Source: Prevotella sp. P5-108
Lineage (GTDB): Bacteria; Bacteroidota; Bacteroidia; Bacteroidales; Bacteroidaceae
DNA: 64,000 bases
Assembly: GCF_002251385.1 (NCBI RefSeq)
Contig: NZ_NPJJ01000003.1
Coordinates: 1 to 64,000, forward strand
Direction: 5' to 3'
The stretch's first letter is position 1; the number at the start of each line of letters is the position of its first letter. The notes beneath the pieces are model-generated. The model worked only from the letters and a program-made list of their open reading frames with translations. It ran no database searches and was not told the DNA's origin. Shown here piece by piece: positions 51,728 to 58,725 of the stretch. A program made the translations under genes and the position numbers.

Positions 51728-52624
51728 ATGAAGTTGTCCCGCCCCTATTACCTCTGCAAGAGCGACCGCGTGGTTGTCCTCTTCCTGTTGGCAGTCCTTG
51801 CCTTCGGGGTGATAGGCTATCATCTCTTGTGGCCCAGTGCCGACACCACTCCCATCGCCGCTGCCGACAGCACCCGCAGCAAGCGTAGCGCCGTGGGCAC
51901 AGACTCTCGGCGTGCTTATACCTATGCCACACCCTCGCGCCAGGTGGTCTATGCCCCCTTCGACCCCAATACCGCCGACAGCACCCAGCTGCTCAGCCTT
52001 GGTCTGCAGCCCTATCAGGTGCGCAACATCTATCACTACCGTGCCAAGGGTGGAGTCTACCGCCGTCCGTCCGACTTCGCGCGCCTCTACGGTCTCACCG
52101 CCAAGCAGTATCGCGAGCTCGAGCCTTATATACGCATCTCGGCAGACTATCTGCCGGCATCGGAGGTCTATGCCGTCCATGACGAGCGGCCCAAAGCCTC
52201 TTCCGACAGCCTGCGCTATCCTGTCAAATTGCGCAACTCCGAGCGCATCGCCCTCAACCTTGCCGATACCACGCTCCTGCGCCGTGTGCCTGGCATCGGT
52301 GCCTACTACGCCCGCCGCATTGTCGCTTACCGCCAGCGTCTGGGTGGCTATGCCCATGCCCGTCAGTTGCTCGAGATTGACGACTTCCCCGAGGAGGCTC
52401 TTCCTTTCTTCACCGTCGATGCCGGCGACATCCAGCGCCTCGACATCAACCGTCTCTCGCTCTCCCAACTCAAGCGCCATCCTTACATCAACTATCTCCA
52501 GGCGCGCGCCATCTGCGACTATCGTCGGCTGAAGGGTCCCCTCGCCAGCCTCGACCAGCTGCGTCTGCTCTCTGCGTTCACCGCCGCCGACATCGAGCGT
52601 CTCCGTCCTTACGTGCGCTTCTAA
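51728..52624 (+). CDS. ComEA-like helix-hairpin-helix protein
   Basis: A 298-residue protein with one N-terminal membrane helix (about 15-35) and three HhH-type repeats: FDPNTADSTQLLSLGLQPYQ, LNLADTTLLRRVPGIGAYYARRI, and LDINRLSLSQLKRHPYINYLQARAI. These follow the ComEA pattern (N-A-x-x-x-x-L-x-x-L-P-G-I) and suggest DNA binding in the periplasm. Whether it serves DNA uptake is unknown; no other com gene is near. Confidence 0.85.
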   Translation: MKLSRPYYLCKSDRVVVLFLLAVLAFGVIGYHLLWPSADTTPIAAADSTRSKRSAVGTDSRRAYTYATPSRQVVYAPFDPNTADSTQLLSLGLQPYQVRNIYHYRAKGGVYRRPSDFARLYGLTAKQYRELEPYIRISADYLPASEVYAVHDERPKASSDSLRYPVKLRNSERIALNLADTTLLRRVPGIGAYYARRIVAYRQRLGGYAHARQLLEIDDFPEEALPFFTVDAGDIQRLDINRLSLSQLKRHPYINYLQARAICDYRRLKGPLASLDQLRLLSAFTAADIERLRPYVRF

Positions 52625-52749
52625 TCTCACGCTACCAGCCATCTTTTTTCTTCCCATCAGTAGTCTCTTTCCCACCAAAGCGACACCTAAATGTTAGGAA
52701 AGCGACACAAAAGTTACGCAAGGTTACACCCGCTTTGTGGCAAATATCT

Positions 52750-52757
52750 TATTTTTG
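52750..52757 (+). promoter_or_regulatory. -7 element with no protein gene behind it
   Basis: TATTTTTG on the plus strand. The next 240 bases have no convincing gene and end in a hairpin terminator (52999-53024), so a small RNA or micro-ORF is possible. Confidence 0.4.
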
Positions 52758-52998
52758 CCTATGGATATCAAAGTGATAAACATAAGCAACTTGCATCCAC
52801 TATGACCGTCTCTTCGCTTCGCCGCATTGCTACTCGTGTGCAGCCCGTGTCAGACATCTCGTCATTCTGTTGGCTCTCGACATTTGTGTCGCAGCCATGG
52901 TTGGTGTTATCGTTGCCCTTGGTGACCACTTGAATTTTGACAACATATTTTTGAATTGACTAATCTGCTAATAATATCTCTTTGAAATGTTTGATGAT

Positions 52999-53030
52999 GT
53001 GCGGCCCCACAGTCAGGGCCGCACTTTCAT
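52999..53030 (+). terminator. terminator after the 52.75 kb promoter
   Basis: Perfect 9-bp stem GTGCGGCCC/GGGCCGCAC with an eight-base loop, followed by TTTCATTTT. Confidence 0.75.
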
Positions 53031-53161
53031 TTTCCCCGTTGGCTTCGGTGGGGGGGAAGCCCCATCCCAGCCTTCCCCAAAGGGAAGGAGTCCTATCCCA
53101 ACACGTTTGCCCGTGGTGGGTTGGTTAATTGTCCCTTTTGTGAAAGAGTAAAATATCAACT

Positions 53162-53518
53162 GCGAGTAACGCCTTCGGCTAATCGCAACTCTTACAGAGT
53201 AGCTATGATTAGTTTGGATGATACCCAGGGTAGCGTGCTTCGCCCGCAACCCTGGGCTGGGGAATCGCAACTCCTACAGAGTTGCCAAGGATAAGCCCCA
53301 TCCCAACCTTCCCCAAGGGGAAGGAGCTCAGCGTCAACCATTTCAACCTTCTTCGAGGGGTTTGGGTTTAATAGGGGGGCATTCCATCCTTCACCAAGTG
53401 GAACAAGTTTAATACGGGCCACATCCCAGCCTTTCCTTAGGGAAAGGAGTTCTATCTTAATGCGTTAACCTGGGGTGCTTTGGCTTTCTCTCCCCTTGGG
53501 GAGAGTTAGAGAGGGGCT
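53162..53518 (+). repeat. intergenic repeat R1, copy A
   Basis: Colinear with copy C at a constant offset of 3507 bases without indels over this span, and with weaker similarity back to about 53086. Contains nested palindromes: TACCCAGGGT/ACCCTGGG, CAACTCCTACAGAGTTG, CCTTCCCCAAGGGGAAGG and CTCTCCCCTTGGGGAGAG. Confidence 0.9.
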
Positions 53519-53565
53519 GCTGTCGTTCATTCCCTTTTGTTGAAAGCAGGAAGTACGCACCCTCG

Positions 53566-53687
53566 GCAACTCTGACAGAGTTGCGATTTCATAGCCCAGG
53601 GTTGAGGGGCGCAGCGCCTCTACCCTGGGTACATATATAATAAGGTATAGCAACTCTGTAGGTGTTGCGCTTAGCCTAAGGCGTTAC
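53566..53687 (-). repeat. inverted partial copy of R1 core
   Basis: Reverse complement of the R1 core in two pieces (about 53566-53632 and 53650-53687), split by an ACATATATAATAAGG insert. Confidence 0.75.
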
Positions 53688-53752
53688 CTGTAGTAGGTTT
53701 TTGTCCCCAGGATATTGGATATAATTTCATCTGCGAGTAATTAATAGGTTGC

Positions 53753-54021
53753 GGAGATGATACAAAAAGTTTTGCTCCTTTTCAGGGCTTCGCCCTATGC
53801 GTCTGCGTGTGGTGGCAGATATTCCCGAGAGCGGGCTCTCGGATATCCGCCACCACCCACCGCCGCGCCTGCCCGATGGCAGGCTGAAAAGGAACAAAAT
53901 CAAAAAGCCGCCGTTGGCGGTAAAAAAAGCCCGGCTGTTCGCCGGAACAAAAAATGAATACATTATTTGCGCCATCTCATTCCATGGCGCGTATATAATT
54001 AGAGGCAGTGACATTTGCAAT
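53753..54021 (+). repeat. intergenic repeat R2a (269 bp)
   Basis: Same length as R2b (offset 2325 bases) with about nine differences. Layout: terminal arms CCTTTTCAG/CTGAAAAGG, a long central hairpin (GATAT..CCGAGAGC/GGCTCTCGGATATC), then two compact GC hairpins (CCGCC/GGCGG and CCGGC/GCCGG) separated by A-runs, and ATTTGCGCCATCTC...CATGGCGCG at the right. Confidence 0.92.
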
Positions 54022-54042
54022 CCTCCCTCGCTTAGTTGAAAT

Positions 54043-55107
54043 TCACTCTGCAGCGGAATCTAAGACTATGAAACAGATGTCACCAAAGTGCTCTTTGCCG
54101 ACTTCTTCCCCTTTCAGGATTGCTGGCATTGAGATAATACCCTTTGATTCAAGAATGTCAAGCAAATCCCACATCACTTCGTGATAAAATATCACCTGAC
54201 TCAACTGTTGTGAAGCAATATTGTGAGCCTTACCCCATGATATGCAATGCTTCTTGACAGCATGACTTAAATCTGTTGTTATATCCCGGCAAAGGAGATC
54301 GATTTTGTCATTGTTGTTCCGGTATATCACAGGAATAAGGATATTGCTATTTTCGTCGGTGAGACCCCAGCCTGCGACGGCATCAATGACTTCTTGTTTT
54401 TCGATACGCTTGCCGCTATTAGCCGCCACTTCACGTGCAAATGTCATAATCTTGGGCATACTCATCCAATAGCCCAGATTATCGGTCCAGTTCTGTTTTA
54501 CAGGACCGTAGCCATTAGTCCCGATTTTATCATGGTTGCGGCTTTCAAACATAGCCCAATAGGCTCCCGACCATGTGCCATGATTTTCGCAGCTACGTGG
54601 CGATGACAGGAACTCGTCCTCCCAAATGTAATTATCCAGCAGATACGAAAATATAAGACTATAGGTCTGTTGGGAATATCTGGCCTCATCAAAAGCACCC
54701 ACCAGCCGTCTGATTTTGGGCTCGATTTTCGGGAAAATGCTGTCGGCAAAATCTTTTGACTGTCGGCGGATTTGTTGTGTCTCACTTTTCCCGAAAATGT
54801 GCATTTTTGTAGTATAATGCTCGTTATTACACATCAACAAATCGCCAACTTCAAGCAATCTAAGTTGACTTCTGTTTTAAGGAATACCAAGTGAGTCCAA
54901 TTTTGCGGCAGAACCAGACTGAACAAAGGCACAAAGAATATCCCAATTGTTATCTGTCAGATATTCGCTCGGATGAAAACTGTTGTAAGAGCAGAATGCT
55001 GAAAGGTCAAAAGACTTCAACGGTCGACCAATAATTGTATCTTGTGTATTAGCCATTATATGCATTGGCAAAAATGCCATGCACAAAACCAATAAGAAGT
55101 TTTTCAT
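54043..55107 (-). pseudogene. secreted protein gene interrupted by an in-frame TAA
   Basis: Two open frames, 54877-55107 and 54043-54858, are in the same register and are separated by only one stop codon (54877-54879) and six more sense codons. The first part is a signal peptide (MKNFLLVLCMAFLPMHIMA) plus 57 residues; reading through the TAA continues as NRSQLRLLEVGDLLMCNNEH into 271 further residues. The second part lacks a good start (TTG). A single nonsense mutation in a gene for about 354 residues is the simplest reading. No family recognised. It follows the KilA-N gene by 13 bases, and the segment is more AT-rich than its neighbours. Confidence 0.75.
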
Positions 55108-55120
55108 AATGTTTGCATTT

Positions 55121-55937
55121 TTATTTTAACAATTTTCTATCATTGTCGCCGTTTTCCAGTACGCTCATCTGATGAATGGCTATTTGGTTCAGCTTCACAA
55201 GCCGCTCGCTCTGAGTCATGCCTTGTTCGATGAAAACCGCATTAAGGTTTTCCATATTTGACAGACAGATAAGTTCGTTGATTGTGGCGTAGTCGCGTAT
55301 GTTTCCTTTGAGGTCGGGATTTGCCTCGCGCCATTGTTTTGCCGTAACACCGAACATTGCCACATTCAGCACATCGCCCTCATTGGCGTAGATGATGCTT
55401 GCCTGTGCCGGAGTAACCTCGGCAGGGATAAGGTTCTGCTTTATGGCATCGGTATGTATGCGGTAGTTGATTTTCGATAACTCACGTTTCGCCGACCAAC
55501 CTAATAACCGCTGTTCCTCCGTTTTGAGCCGCTGAAATTCCTCGATAAGATAAAGTTTGAACGTCACACTTATTGCCGAACCAAATTCAAAAGCTATATC
55601 CTTATGAGCATAGGTACCTCCATAGCGACCTTTCTTTACTATTATTCCGATTGCGTTTGTGCGCTCTATCCATTCAGAAGCACTCAACACAAAGGACGGC
55701 AAACCTGCACTCATTCTAAAGTGGTCAAATTCGACCACTTTGAAATCAGGATTATGAATCATCTCCCAAGTACCAAGAAATTCAATAGTGTAGCGGTTTC
55801 GCAACCAGTTCTTGATTATATCGGCAGAACGGTTGTCGCCCTCTTTGGCAGTTGCCATATCTGTGAGGGAGATATAATCCTGTTCCTCTAACGAAGAGAA
55901 CTGTGATAGGTGTATTTTGAACGATAATTTTAGACAT
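55121..55937 (-). pseudogene. KilA-N domain protein gene with N-terminal frameshift
   Basis: The long frame encodes a KilA-N protein (phage-type DNA-binding family) with EQDYISLTDMATAKEGDN, SADIIKNWLRNRYTIEFLGTWE, KKGRYGGTYAHKDIAFEFGSAIS and a C-terminal helical part. It has no proper start in its own frame (TTG at 55963 inside the promoter). The ATG at 55937 in the next frame encodes MSKIIVQNTPITVL, the usual opening of this family; dropping one T in CTCTTCG (near 55896) joins it to SLEEQDYISLTDMA. So one extra base appears to break the gene. A promoter lies at 55968-55975. Confidence 0.75.
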
Positions 55938-55967
55938 TGTTTCAGATATGGCGTATATGCCAATACG

Positions 55968-55975
55968 CAAAGTTA
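55968..55975 (-). promoter_or_regulatory. -7 promoter element of the KilA-N gene
   Basis: Minus strand TAACTTTG, 31 bases before the ATG at 55937. The near-palindrome GGCGTATATGCC (55950-55961) between them could be an operator. Confidence 0.5.
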
Positions 55976-56077
55976 TATATTTTCGCTGATATACATCGCA
56001 TTCTCTTGATTTTTTCTTTATTTTTAATTCAAAACCGTTCTTTCGTATTGTATGTCCTATATATATAATGAGGGTGT

Positions 56078-56346
56078 GGAGATGATACAAAAAGTTTTGT
56101 TCCTTTTCAGGGCTTCGCCCTATGCGTCTGCGTGTGGTTGCGGATATTCCCGAGAGCGGGCTCTCGGATATCTGCCACCACCCACCGCCGCGCCTGCTCG
56201 ATGGCAGGCTGAAAAGGAACAAAATCAAAAAGCCGCCGTTGGCGGTAAAAAAAGCCCGGCTGTTCGCCGGAACAAAAAATGAATACATTATTTGCGCCAT
56301 CTCATTCCATGGCGCGTATATAAATGGAGGCAGCGACATTTGCAAT
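56078..56346 (+). repeat. intergenic repeat R2b (269 bp)
   Basis: Second copy of R2 in direct orientation; with R2a it brackets the two broken genes. In the central hairpin one A-C mismatch of R2a is a G-U pair here, a hint that the structure is kept. Confidence 0.92.
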
Positions 56347-56415
56347 TTAATGGATAAACAATAAATGGCTTGCTGTGGGTAACAATTCGCACTAATAGCA
56401 TGCGCATTTCCTGCC

Positions 56416-56540
56416 GCGAGTAACGCCTTCGGCTAATCGCAACTCTTACAGAGTAGCTATGATTAGTTTGGTTGATACCCAGGGTAGCGTTCTTCGCCCG
56501 CAACCCTGGGCTGGGGAATCGCAACTCCTACAGAGTTGCC
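56416..56540 (+). repeat. R1 core, copy B
   Basis: 125 bases matching R1 positions 53162-53286 and lying 253 bases before the same core in copy C. Confidence 0.9.
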
Positions 56541-56662
56541 GCTGCTTGTGGCCATCCCAAACACGAGTCCTATCCCAACTTTCTCCGCGTTGAAGGAGCT
56601 CTATTCCAATGCGTTAATCGGTGGTGGTTCGGTTAATTATCCTTTTGTGATAGGGCAAAATA

Positions 56663-57025
56663 TCAACTGCGAGTAACGCCTTCGGCTAATCGCAACTCTT
56701 ACAGAGTAGCTATGATTAGTTTGGTTGATACCCAGGGTAGCGTTCTTCGCCCGCAACCCTGGGCTGGGGAATCGCAACTCCTACAGAGTTGCCAAGGATA
56801 AGCCCCATCCCAACCTTCCCCAAGGGGAAGGAGCTCAGCGTCAACCATTTCAACCTTCTTCAAGTGGATTGAGTTTAATAGGGGGGCATTCCAACCTTCA
56901 CCAAGTGGAACAGGTTTAATACGGGCAACATCCCAGCCTTGCCTTAGGGAAAGGAGTTCTATCTTAATGCGTTAATCTGGGGTGCTTTGGCTTTCTCTCC
57001 CCTTGGGGAGAGTTAGAGAGGGGCT
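56663..57025 (+). repeat. intergenic repeat R1, copy C
   Basis: Full-length partner of copy A (offset 3507). Similarity extends weakly upstream to about 56590. Confidence 0.9.
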
Positions 57026-57058
57026 TTTGGGAGCAGTCGAGGGGCCTCCTCCCAGATA

Positions 57059-57262
57059 TTGTTTTTTTACCGGCGTAAGCTGGACTTTTTTTTACGGCCG
57101 CAGGCCGCTTTTTGTTCCTTGGCGTCTTCTGATGTCATGCTGTGCATGACGGTGGTGATGGCGCTGGCGGCACGAAGGAAAATTGTTTTCCGGCTGACGG
57201 CTGCGTCTATCGCCACAAAGGCGGAGCCTTCAGAAGACGCCGAGGCTTTTTGTATTTATTTT
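57059..57262 (-). repeat. diverged R2-like element in inverse orientation
   Basis: Shares the R2 layout read backwards: two short hairpins (CCGGCGTAAGCTGG and CGGCCGCAGGCCG) spaced by T-runs, CTTTTTGTTCC, then a 16-bp inverted repeat (57117-57132 and 57230-57245, 15 of 16 matching) enclosing about 100 bases, then CTTTTTGTAT. The primary sequence between is different from R2a/b. Confidence 0.6.
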
Positions 57263-57512
57263 TTATGGAGCAGTAAGTCTATATATATAATAAGGTGTAG
57301 TGGTAAACATGAAGTAATAAAGTGTCAGCATCATCTGCCTGGTCCTTATTCCTTGTGTAAATAGCCCCTCTCTCATCCCCAAAGTGCTAATTTTGGCTAA
57401 AAATATCGGTGAAAATGGTGGAAAATTGATTTTTTTTGAAAAAAATCGCATTTTTGACTACCCCATTTAAGATATTTTTCGTCTTATTGATGTATATCAA
57501 ATCGACAACGAC

Positions 57513-58514
57513 GTGCAAGACGAACATTTTTACGACTTGATGGTAGGCTATTTCAGTGACAACCTCAGTACTGAGGAGGTCGCTGAACTCCTGTTGTGGC
57601 GCGATGCCAACGAAGCCAACTCCCGCCTGTTCAGACAGCTTCACACTATGTGGATGTCCATTCCCAATATGGAGCAGCTGGCTAAATATGACAAAGTGCT
57701 TGCCTACAAAAAGTTTATGGAGTGCGTGCATGCTCATCAGTGTCAGCGTCGCCATCGCCGCGTGATGTATATGATGCGCTACGCTGCCATCCTTCTTGTC
57801 ACCGTGGGTGTCTTCTCCTACCTCTTTTATATAAAGGGACAGGATATGGTAGAGTCTCGCTTCGCCGACATCAGCGTCGAAGCCCCCTTAGGTTCCACAA
57901 CCCGTATGACCCTCCCCGATGGCACACAGGTTTGGCTCAATGCCGGCTCACGCATCACCTACTCTCAGGGTTTCGGTGTTCGCGAACGCAATGTGAAGCT
58001 CGTGGGTGAAGGCTACTTCGAAGTTGCCCATAACGAGAAACTCCCCTTCCATGTCAACTCCAGCGCTCTCAAGCTGCGCGTGCTCGGTACCAAGTTTGAC
58101 TTCCGCGACTACCCCGACGACCCTAATGCTATGGTCACTCTCGTCGAAGGTCGCGTAGCCTTAGGCAGCCATGCCGACTCTGCCAACCGTGAATACCAGT
58201 TGCAACCCAACGAGTGTGCCGTCTTTGAGAAAGGCTCCAAGAACATGACCATCCAGTCTTCCGTCGCCCAAGCGTCACGCCAGTGGACCCAGGGAGTACT
58301 GATGTTTCATGACACCACCCTGCGCGAGATAGCCCTTACGCTCTCTCGCAGTTACCACCAGCGCATCGTGATTGCCGACAGGCAGCTCGCCACTCTCAAC
58401 TTCTATGCTACCTTTAACCGCGACGAGCAGACGCTCACTCAGATTCTCGACGCCCTCTCTGCTACCGGGCGCATCAGATACAAACTGCAAGGAAAGACTT
58501 ACATAATATACTAA
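57513..58514 (+). CDS. FecR family anti-sigma factor
   Basis: A 333-residue membrane regulator that receives a signal from a TonB-dependent transducer and controls an ECF sigma factor. Cytosolic N-terminus (about 1-85, FYDLMVGYFSDNLSTEEVAE), one membrane helix (about 91-106), FecR domain (about 122-215, APLGSTTRMTLPDGTQVWLN and VGEGYFEVAHN), and a C-terminal STN-like DUF4974 region ending RIRYKLQGKTYIIY. The start is GTG at 57513; there is no in-frame ATG upstream before a TAA. The expected sigma factor gene is missing from the neighbourhood. It precedes and probably controls susC. Confidence 0.9.
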   Translation: MQDEHFYDLMVGYFSDNLSTEEVAELLLWRDANEANSRLFRQLHTMWMSIPNMEQLAKYDKVLAYKKFMECVHAHQCQRRHRRVMYMMRYAAILLVTVGVFSYLFYIKGQDMVESRFADISVEAPLGSTTRMTLPDGTQVWLNAGSRITYSQGFGVRERNVKLVGEGYFEVAHNEKLPFHVNSSALKLRVLGTKFDFRDYPDDPNAMVTLVEGRVALGSHADSANREYQLQPNECAVFEKGSKNMTIQSSVAQASRQWTQGVLMFHDTTLREIALTLSRSYHQRIVIADRQLATLNFYATFNRDEQTLTQILDALSATGRIRYKLQGKTYIIY

Positions 58515-58725
58515 GGGCACTCCCCGACTTTATAACTTACTTTTACAACTTTAACCTCAGACACCCAACAAAAACAAAACAGAAAAGAACCTTATCACGA
58601 GCCCCACGGTCATAAAGACTGTGCCTGGGCTCACCCTGATGGCGGCCAGGGAACAAGCCCCACCAACGTAAACAATAACCTACGAATAAGAGTTAATAAA
58701 TATAATTATCTAATTTAGTACAGTA
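58515..58725 (+). promoter_or_regulatory. fecR-susC intergenic leader with hairpins
   Basis: Carries hairpins at 58599-58632 (GAGCCC/GGGCTC ends, GTC/GAC inner) and 58634-58651 (CCCTG/CAGGG), followed by an AT-rich stretch before the susC ATG. No TAnnTTTG was found, which fits control by an ECF sigma factor rather than the primary one. Confidence 0.45.

Larger units (their letters stand above)
52625..54042. other. gene-poor repeat zone, left part
   Basis: No protein gene is supported in these 1.4 kb. Contents in order: a promoter-terminator pair (52750-53030), repeat R1 copy A (about 53086-53518), an inverted partial R1 copy (53566-53687), a TATATAATAAGG motif at about 53633, and repeat R2a (53753-54021). 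Short open frames here fall within the repeats. Confidence 0.75.
55938..57512. other. gene-poor repeat zone, right part
   Basis: No protein gene is supported here. Contents: KilA-N promoter, repeat R2b (56078-56346), R1 core copy B (56416-56540), R1 copy C (56663-57025), a diverged inverted R2-like element (about 57059-57262), a TATATATAATAAGGTGTA motif (57282-57299), and the fecR upstream region. Confidence 0.75.

Noticed and set aside
53013..53653. Short ORFs containing NPGL/PSPGLRAK-like peptides
   Set aside because: They lie within R1 and its inverted copy and arise from palindromic repeats; similar chance ORFs occur in all R1 copies.
53753..54021. R2 pair as the ends of a classical insertion sequence or a CRISPR array
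   Set aside because: No transposase or cas gene, no short target duplication noticed, and only two direct copies with a 2-kb interval; not an array of spaced short repeats.
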